A DNA stretch of 37,452 bases, taken from the NCBI RefSeq assembly GCF_002902285.1, contig NZ_PPRU01000020.1, positions 1 to 37,452 on the forward strand, read 5' to 3'. Below are positions 32,299 to 37,452 of this stretch, piece by piece. Each line of letters opens with the position of its first letter. Position 1 is the stretch's first letter. This DNA is from Staphylococcus simulans (GTDB lineage Bacteria > Bacillota > Bacilli > Staphylococcales > Staphylococcaceae). Both the position numbers and the translations under genes were made by a program. The notes beneath the pieces are model-generated. The model was not told the origin of the DNA. It worked only from the letters and a program-made list of their open reading frames with translations, and made no database searches.

Positions 32299-33415
32299 GT
32301 TTCTCCCTCCTTAATTCAAATTGAAAGGGTTCGAGTGCTTGTGGACGATGTCCAGTCGCAACCCATTCGGCCATTAATTCACCGATAACAGGTGATAATA
32401 AAATACCATTACGGTAATGGCCAGTAATAATCCATAATCCTTCTTGTACTTCATCCATAATCGGCTGTTCTTCTTTAGTCCATGGACGAATACCTGACCA
32501 GTATTTGAGTTCTTTGCTTCCCGCAAGTTCAGGTACACGCTTAATTGCTTCTTCTAATAACCATGTTTTACCTTGTTCAGATACACCGACAGAGTAATCA
32601 TCAAAGTAGCTTGTTGCGCCGATTAAGAAACGATGCGGAGGTTTAGGTACGATATAACAGCCGTTGGTCATAAATAACGTTTGTTTTAAATCTAAGTCTT
32701 CATTTTCAACGAGCAAGACTTCGCCTTTAACACCGCTGACTGCTTCTTGAATGTCTGGTTGTTCTGAGACATTGCCAGCCCAAGCACCTGTGGCTTCAAT
32801 TACTTTATGTGCTTTTGTTAAAGTGCGACGTCCGTTACGCTCTGCCTCAATATCATAACCTTCACCGACACGATGAATTGCGGTTACATTCGTGTGTGAG
32901 AAGCGATCAATATTTGGTGCGTTTTCTAGTGAAGCATGAAGCGCCTTAGTATAATGATTGGCATTGATTTGATGATCGTGCGGCACAAACATCATGGCTT
33001 CTGTACTTTTAACTAAATGATTGGTCAGTAATGCTAAATCAGTATCTGATAAGTCTTGAACATCCTCATCATGTGAATGAAGAAATGCATATTGTTGTTT
33101 CAATGATGGGACATCTTCTGTTTGAGTGGCTAACTTAATCAGGCCATTTTGTTGGTACTGAATATCAATACCTGTTTCAGAAAGCAAGTCTGTACTTAAT
33201 GCGTTGAACTTAGCACGTGAAGTAAGCGCTAAACGAAAGAGGGGGCTGTCCTCTTTAAATTCATTTTGTGCACCTAACATACCGCCTGCTTTATAAGAGG
33301 CATGTTTGCCTTCGATATCACGGTCGATTAATGCGATAGATAAACCACTGTCTTTTAAATGTCTTGCGATAGACATTCCGATGACGCCTGCTCCGATAAT
33401 GGCTAAATCATACAT
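32282..33415 (-). CDS. thiO: Glycine oxidase ThiO
   Basis: A 377-residue FAD oxidase of the DAO family that turns glycine into dehydroglycine (imine) for ThiG, using oxygen. IIGAGVIGMSIARHL binds FAD near the N-terminus, and SGIRPWTKEEQPIMD and GHYRNGILLSP are the substrate/flavin motifs with the conserved Arg. Its presence rather than thiH means the oxygen-dependent route. ATG 33415 is preceded by AAGGAAGGTGA, inside the end of tenI (8-bp overlap); the open frame reaches 33538 without a start signal. Confidence 0.93.
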   Translation of the reverse strand: MYDLAIIGAGVIGMSIARHLKDSGLSIALIDRDIEGKHASYKAGGMLGAQNEFKEDSPLFRLALTSRAKFNALSTDLLSETGIDIQYQQNGLIKLATQTEDVPSLKQQYAFLHSHDEDVQDLSDTDLALLTNHLVKSTEAMMFVPHDHQINANHYTKALHASLENAPNIDRFSHTNVTAIHRVGEGYDIEAERNGRRTLTKAHKVIEATGAWAGNVSEQPDIQEAVSGVKGEVLLVENEDLDLKQTLFMTNGCYIVPKPPHRFLIGATSYFDDYSVGVSEQGKTWLLEEAIKRVPELAGSKELKYWSGIRPWTKEEQPIMDEVQEGLWIITGHYRNGILLSPVIGELMAEWVATGHRPQALEPFQFELRREKHEVHH

Positions 33416-33980
33416 AATGTTCACCTTCCTTGAGGGTGCGAAGTGTTTGTATATCATGTTGTAAGAAGAAAGAAATGGCTGCGATACCACTAAAACCATG
33501 CGGCACTTGTGATAACGTATTTTCGTTAATACCGCCAAGTGCGATGGTAGGCATATCTACTTGTAAGGCATCTGATATTTCAGATGGCGTACGTGGCGGT
33601 AAACCTGGTTTAGAACCGGTCTCGAAAAGATGACCGAATAACACAAAATCTAAGTGATGATTTTTAGCGGATTGAATTGTATCTTTATGATGTGTAGACA
33701 TGCTGACACATACATCTGGATACTTGCTTTTGAATTCAAAGGCACGCTCGTCCATCTCTTTAAAATGAATACGCTTTAAATCAAAATTTTCAAATAGTTT
33801 TATATTGGAATGCGCAGTGATTTTAGCTTTAGGAAATCCAGCATCTAGTAAGCGTTGAATTTCTGTAGCTTGAGTTGCTTGGTCAGTACGTACAATTAAA
33901 CAGTCAATCACAGGCGCTATTTCAACATATTGAGCTATGGTTGTTTTTGTGAGTTCATATGGCGTTATCGCGACCCACAC
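33408..33980 (-). CDS. tenI: TenI-family thiazole tautomerase
   Basis: A 190-residue TIM-barrel protein of the thiamine phosphate synthase/TenI family. TenI isomerises the thiazole carboxylate made by ThiG to the aromatic form. LIVRTD near the start, FVLFGHLFETGSKPGLPPR and ALGGI(N) near the end are visible. It is the first gene after the TPP riboswitch, upstream of thiO-thiS-thiG-thiF. I choose the GTG at 33980 (AAGGTGA about 8 nt before) over an in-frame TTG at 34004. A ThiE synthase role is less likely in this context. Confidence 0.85.
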   Translation of the reverse strand: MWVAITPYELTKTTIAQYVEIAPVIDCLIVRTDQATQATEIQRLLDAGFPKAKITAHSNIKLFENFDLKRIHFKEMDERAFEFKSKYPDVCVSMSTHHKDTIQSAKNHHLDFVLFGHLFETGSKPGLPPRTPSEISDALQVDMPTIALGGINENTLSQVPHGFSGIAAISFFLQHDIQTLRTLKEGEHYV

Positions 33981-34025
33981 GATGGATTCACCTTCTTTAA
34001 TCAATAAGTCGCAATAAAAGCGAAA

Positions 34026-34060
34026 TAAAAAAACGCTATTTCCATATAAGAAAATAGCGC
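34026..34060 (-). terminator. Riboswitch-controlled intrinsic terminator
   Basis: CGCTATTTC (34034-34042) pairs with AAAATAGCG (34051-34059) with one mismatch, followed on the minus strand by seven T. It lies between the TPP aptamer and tenI, so TPP binding should favour its formation. Confidence 0.85.
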
Positions 34061-34077
34061 ATTAAACGTACAATACG

Positions 34078-34172
34078 CCACTTTCCTACGCTAGTATAAA
34101 CTAGATCAGGTTCCAAGAATTTCCTTATCATACATAAGGATCTCAGCCTGTAGGAACAGGCACTTCCAGTGG
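34078..34172 (-). ncRNA. TPP riboswitch (THI box)
   Basis: On the minus strand the aptamer runs from CCACTGG to AGTGG, whose ends pair as P1. It contains the hallmark CTGAGA in the pyrimidine-sensing arm and ACCTGATCT...TAGCGTAGGAA in the pyrophosphate-sensing arm. It sits in the leader of the tenI-thiOSGF operon, directly before a terminator. Confidence 0.95.
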
Positions 34173-34194
34173 ACTTATTGAAATTATTTGATTC

Positions 34195-34223
34195 ATAGTA
34201 TTTCAGGAAGTCATCATATTCAA
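34195..34223 (-). promoter_or_regulatory. Promoter of the thiazole operon
   Basis: On the minus strand TTGAAT (34223-34218) and TACTAT (34200-34195) are 17 nt apart, placing the start near 34188, just before the riboswitch. Confidence 0.65.
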
Positions 34224-34452
34224 TACTTTAACTAATCGTGTAGCGAGGCGTTAACGTATTGGACTGACTTTTTCATTCTTGAAATATAACTTCCTTCTAT
34301 ATACAAACACATCATAAATCACTTGCATTAAAATTGCAATAGCGAATCGCTTTCATTGTAGGTTTTTACTGCTTACAAGTAAGACTATTGAAACAAGCAA
34401 ATACAGCCGTCAATATGTGTGATACAATGAGAAAAAACATAAGGGGATATAC
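34224..34452 (+). promoter_or_regulatory. Upstream region of the serine protease gene
   Basis: Non-coding. An extended -10 (TGA-TACAAT, 34420-34428) lies just before the ribosome binding site AGGGGA. A partial cre-like half site, AATCGCTTTCA, ends at 34355. I see no other clear element. Confidence 0.45.
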
Positions 34453-35286
34453 ATGAAACATATATTCAAAAGTGCAGTTGTATCACTTGCGGTTGTGGCT
34501 AGTTTAACTTTAACAAATACAGAAACGTTAGCAGCAGGTAGCTATTATTATAATGGGATGACGGATTATAATGCGTCTAAAGCTTATCCTAAAACAAAGC
34601 GAATTTCTAATAATGATGTACAAATTAAACACATCGCAAATGCATACAAAGGAAAATATAAAGCAGTAGGACGTATTAGTAATAAAGATGGTTGGAAAGG
34701 TAGAGGTAAAGACAGTATGGGGACAGGGACTGTTATAGGACCTTATACATTAATTACCAATGCACACGTGATAGATGATGCCAAAGGTGCGGCAGCTAAT
34801 CCTAAATATATTACGTTTGATTTAAATCGCGATGGTAAGGCAAAAACTTATACTTTTCACGCAACGAAAGTGGTTAAAGTACCTCAAGCCGATGTCGCAT
34901 TAGTCTATACCAAAGAAAAACTGACGAACTACACACAAGCATTACCTCTTGCGTCGAATTCACAAATCAACAACTTAACTTATAATCGCAATCTCTATTC
35001 AGTAGGTTATCCATGGCAAAATGGAGATAATACAAAATCCTACTGGAGTAAATTAAAATTCATACAAAAATCTTCAAACGGAACAGAACTACAAACCAAA
35101 GATAAATTCCGTGCAGGTGCTTCAGGATCAGTCATGGTTGATGGTAATTACCGTATCTATGGATTACGCACATACGGCTATAACCTCTGGGGTACATCAC
35201 CTTATAATTACGCCAAAGTTGAAATGGCAGGCGGAGAAGCATTAAATGGATTAACAGGAAGTTTTGTGAGAAGTCATATTAGATAG
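34453..35286 (+). CDS. Secreted trypsin-like serine protease (V8/Spl-like, S1B)
   Basis: A 277-residue protein with a signal peptide (MKHIFKSAVVSLAVVASLTL...LAA, cleavage near 28). The catalytic triad is complete: His105 in ITNAHVID, Asp147 in QADVALV, Ser224 in RAGASGSVM. The fold matches staphylococcal V8 glutamyl endopeptidase, exfoliative toxins and Spl proteases. A Tyr/Lys-rich stretch at 29-65 may be a short propeptide. The residues that set V8 specificity cannot be matched safely, so the cleavage preference is unknown. It has its own promoter and terminator. Confidence 0.85.
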   Translation: MKHIFKSAVVSLAVVASLTLTNTETLAAGSYYYNGMTDYNASKAYPKTKRISNNDVQIKHIANAYKGKYKAVGRISNKDGWKGRGKDSMGTGTVIGPYTLITNAHVIDDAKGAAANPKYITFDLNRDGKAKTYTFHATKVVKVPQADVALVYTKEKLTNYTQALPLASNSQINNLTYNRNLYSVGYPWQNGDNTKSYWSKLKFIQKSSNGTELQTKDKFRAGASGSVMVDGNYRIYGLRTYGYNLWGTSPYNYAKVEMAGGEALNGLTGSFVRSHIR

Positions 35287-35295
35287 ACTTTAAAT

Positions 35296-35350
35296 ACAAT
35301 CTCTTTAAAAGTGTGAAATGAGTCGCACGGATTAGGGAGATTGTGTTTTT
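35296..35350 (+). terminator. Terminator after the protease gene
   Basis: ACAATCTC (35296-35303) pairs with GAGATTGT (35337-35344), an inner GTG/CAC stem is present, and a T run follows. Confidence 0.8.
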
Positions 35351-35499
35351 TGTTTTTATTTACCTAGTTTGATTCAATTTCGTAAAAAAAGATGACAATT
35401 ATTTTACCTAAATAGTAAAATTAAAATTCAAGTTGTATATGGAATTAAGAATTGAACCGTAGTATAATTATATTAATAAATATCTAGGGGAACTAGTGA

Positions 35500-35718
35500 G
35501 TGCTTCAGTGTTTAAATATAAGGAAGGGCGGTATCAACTATGAAAAAATCTTTAAAATATCTACATCGTATGCCTTATTTTGCTGGGGTTCAGCCGTCTT
35601 AGCTAGGTTTCATATTAATGATTTTAAGTTGATGAAAATTAAATGTTTTTCATTTAGCAATATTGAGAGTAATCATAAAATCTTAGTTATTAATATGAGA
35701 GAGGGTATGAAATTATGA
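35500..35718 (+). CDS. Possible small protein of unknown function, doubtful
   Basis: A 72-residue frame starting with GTG, 7-8 nt after AGGGGAA. Its stop overlaps the next gene's ATG (ATGA), the arrangement seen in coupled genes. The composition (Lys, Ile, Phe, Asn) is that of AT-rich DNA, and no domain is recognised. A competing frame at 35540-35602 (MKKSLKYLHRMPYFAGVQPS), with AGGAAGG in front, overlaps it; at most one is likely real. Confidence 0.25.
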   Translation: MLQCLNIRKGGINYEKIFKISTSYALFCWGSAVLARFHINDFKLMKIKCFSFSNIESNHKILVINMREGMKL

Positions 35719-35924
35719 ATGAAAATATACAATTTTTAAACGAACAAATAAGAAGCTTACAAAATATGTTGATAGAGATGAGACTGGATCAAGGTTTAAT
35801 GAGTATAGACTTGAAGTATCTCAGAAAATCTGAAGATAGAAATTTTGAACGCTTAGAGAACAAAATTAATAATCTAGATAAAAGTTTAATTGAAATTAAA
35901 AATCTGATACGTAATATACAATAA
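35715..35924 (+). CDS. Small coiled-coil protein of unknown function
   Basis: A 69-residue protein with GAGAGAGGG 9 nt before its ATG. The sequence (NEQIRSLQNMLIEMR ... FERLENKINNLDKSLIEIKNLI) has heptad-like spacing of Leu, Ile and Met, and is charged and soluble, so a coiled coil is likely. No signal peptide or membrane helix. The region is more AT-rich than its neighbours. I recognise no family; phage-derived or toxin-antitoxin origin is possible but unsupported. Confidence 0.55.
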   Translation: MNENIQFLNEQIRSLQNMLIEMRLDQGLMSIDLKYLRKSEDRNFERLENKINNLDKSLIEIKNLIRNIQ

Positions 35925-36019
35925 TGAAATGTGATACAAGGTTTCTATAGTATATACAGTTGACAAGTACAGACACTTTAATTCTTTACTACAGTACTTT
36001 ATATACATTGAGTGATACG

Positions 36020-36048
36020 GCAGAAGTCTAAAGGGCTTCTGCTTTTTT
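36020..36048 (+). terminator. Intrinsic terminator between the small genes and nagA
   Basis: Perfect 7-bp arms GCAGAAG (36020-36026) and CTTCTGC (36036-36042), then six T. A TTGACA at 35960 upstream has no good -10. Confidence 0.85.
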
Positions 36049-36101
36049 GATGTTTTGTTATGAAATTAATTTTCAAGTTTGGGGCGCTGTAATGTGTTAA
36101 A

Positions 36102-36114
36102 ATACCAATGGTAT
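36102..36114. promoter_or_regulatory. Palindrome before nagA, possible NagR/GntR-type operator
   Basis: ATACCA-A-TGGTAT is a perfect dyad with a 1-nt centre, 27 nt before the nagA start. It overlaps a TAAAAT-like -10 (36098-36103). GlcNAc regulators of the YvoA/NagR group bind TGGTAT-type half sites. Confidence 0.5.
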
Positions 36115-36140
36115 ATATTATGAATAAAGAAGGTTAGAAA

Positions 36141-37295
36141 ATGACTGAATATGTAGTGACAAACGGTAAAGTTTATACAGAAACAGGTGTCTTAGATAAA
36201 GGTTATGTGAAAATTTCTGATGGCAAAATTTCAGAGGTTGGTCATGGTGATTATCAAGGGGATCTAGAAGTAGTGGATGCACAAGGACAATATGTTTTAC
36301 CTGGGTTTATTGATATTCATATTCATGGCGGGTACGGACAAGATGCGATGGATGCTTCATTTGAAGGTTTGAAACATTTAGCTGAATCGTTACTTTCTGA
36401 AGGTACTACATCATTCCTTGCGACAACAATGACACAATCAGTGGAAAACATCGATCGTGCCTTAGAAAATATTGTGGAATATAAAGCAGTTCAAGATAAA
36501 GAAAATGCGGCTGAAATTGCAGGTGTTCATTTAGAAGGTCCGTTTATTTCAGAACATAAAGTAGGCGCCCAAAACCCTAAATATGTACAACGTCCTTCAG
36601 TAGATGCGATTGAACACTTCCAAGAGAAAGCTGACGGAAATATTAAAGTGATTACCTTTGCCCCAGAAGTAGAAGGTGCAAAAGAAGTTCTAGAAAAATT
36701 ATCCGACCAAATTATCTTTTCTATGGGTCATACTGTTGCGACATTTGATGAAGTGAATGAAGCGGTAGAACATGGCGCAAAACATGTCACTCATCTTTAT
36801 AATGCAGGAACACCATTTGAACATCGTGCGCCTGGACAATTTGGTGCGGCATGGACCAACGACGGTATCCATACAGAACTAATCGCAGATGGTATTCATT
36901 CACATCCAGCATCAGTTAAAATCGCTTATACAATGAAAGGCAATAAACGATTTTACTTAATTACAGATGCGATGCGCGCAAAAGGTATGTCGGATGGCGA
37001 GTATGATTTAGGTGGACAAAACGTTATTGTCAAAGGCTCAGAAGCACGATTAGAATCAGGTGCTTTAGCTGGCAGTATCTTAAAAATGAATGACGGCTTA
37101 CGCAATATGCTTACATTTACTGGTGCATCACTCGAAGAAATGTGGCGTGTAACAAGCCTAAATCAAGCCATTGCGTTAGGTATAGACGATCATAAAGGCA
37201 GCATTAAAGAAGGCAAAGATGCAGACTTAGTCTTATTAGATCAAGACATGCATGTCAAAACAACAATTAAAAACGGTCAAGTTCATAACTATTAA
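36141..37295 (+). CDS. nagA: N-acetylglucosamine-6-phosphate deacetylase
   Basis: A 384-residue amidohydrolase that removes acetate from GlcNAc-6-phosphate, feeding amino sugars from wall recycling or the diet to glucosamine-6-phosphate. The metal and catalytic residues are visible: His60 and His62 in DIHIHGG, Glu132 in HLEGPF, His197 in GHTVA, His218 in HLYNAG and Asp276 in ITDAM. GALAGSILKMNDGL and the end KDADLVLLD are typical. nagB is not next to it here. The palindrome at 36102 may carry GlcNAc-6-P-responsive repression. Confidence 0.94.
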   Translation: MTEYVVTNGKVYTETGVLDKGYVKISDGKISEVGHGDYQGDLEVVDAQGQYVLPGFIDIHIHGGYGQDAMDASFEGLKHLAESLLSEGTTSFLATTMTQSVENIDRALENIVEYKAVQDKENAAEIAGVHLEGPFISEHKVGAQNPKYVQRPSVDAIEHFQEKADGNIKVITFAPEVEGAKEVLEKLSDQIIFSMGHTVATFDEVNEAVEHGAKHVTHLYNAGTPFEHRAPGQFGAAWTNDGIHTELIADGIHSHPASVKIAYTMKGNKRFYLITDAMRAKGMSDGEYDLGGQNVIVKGSEARLESGALAGSILKMNDGLRNMLTFTGASLEEMWRVTSLNQAIALGIDDHKGSIKEGKDADLVLLDQDMHVKTTIKNGQVHNY

Positions 37296-37308
37296 TTTAT
37301 AGTTAGAG

Positions 37309-37338
37309 GCACTCGTATTTAAAACGGGTGCTTTTTTT
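37309..37338 (+). terminator. Terminator after nagA
   Basis: GCACTCGT (37309-37316) pairs with ACGGGTGC (37324-37331) with one G-T wobble, then seven T. Confidence 0.9.
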
Positions 37339-37452
37339 ATTTGTGTTTTTGGTGCCTACAATTAGATATATAACGGCGTATAATAATGTGTTTCATTATA
37401 AAAATCACATATAGTATACCCATGTATAGTTGTTTTAGTTATTGTTTATACT

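Noticed and set aside
34342..34355. cre site before the protease gene
   Set aside because: Only the right half matches; three mismatches in the left half make it indistinguishable from chance.

Overview
The window looks like a chromosomal segment of a low-GC Firmicute, most likely a coagulase-negative Staphylococcus. I infer this from gene content and style: a staphylococcal-type aldA, a vraA-vraB-vraC-like cluster, YSIRK-type/LPXTG surface proteins, a V8-like serine protease and an arcR/argR-linked arginine deiminase locus. The thiO-thiS-thiG-thiF genes would fit a food- or animal-associated coagulase-negative species (simulans/carnosus type), but I cannot fix the species by reading alone. 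I saw no rRNA, tRNA, CRISPR array, intact insertion sequence or prophage.

Layout. 1-1051: 3' part of an AT-rich GT4 glycosyltransferase cut by the window edge. 1624-5733: APC amino acid permease, ketopantoate-reductase-like enzyme and aldehyde dehydrogenase AldA, each with its own terminator. 6072-7217: CsbB-like membrane glycosyltransferase. 7277-8198 (minus): three small paralogous membrane proteins. 8345-9712 (minus): NADH oxidase. 9957-11799: two-gene ABC exporter. 12100-15766: polyol operon (FGGY kinase, MFS permease, SDR dehydrogenase) behind a cre-overlapped promoter and two perfect palindromes. 15888-20464 (minus): two paralogous wall-anchored proteins built from repeated three-helix GA/FIVAR-like modules. 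20809-21693 (minus): WYL-type regulator divergent from the vraA-vraB-vraC-like operon, whose third gene carries an in-frame stop. 25318-30052: arginine locus with a candidate small RNA, an ArcR box, arcA, a structured spacer, arcD, arcR and a minus-strand argR; no arcB or arcC is present. 30301-33980 (minus): tenI-thiO-thiS-thiG-thiF, controlled by a TPP riboswitch with its terminator. 34453-35286: secreted serine protease. 35500-35924: small ORFs of unknown role. 36141-37295: nagA.

How parts work together. ArcA makes citrulline and ammonia from arginine imported by ArcD. ArcR (Crp/Fnr family) probably activates from a TGTGA-N6-TCACA box at about -41.5, and ArgR probably acts through nearby ARG-box-like sites. 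The thi genes build the thiazole half of thiamine and switch off when TPP is plentiful. The polyol genes import, oxidise and phosphorylate a sugar alcohol under probable CcpA control, with the specific regulator encoded elsewhere.

Most worth a second look: the two GA-like surface proteins with matching upstream control regions, the shortened arc operon with a structured arcA-arcD spacer, the candidate small RNA before arcA, the three small paralogous membrane proteins, and the interrupted vraC-like gene. Nothing here proves a wholly new system.
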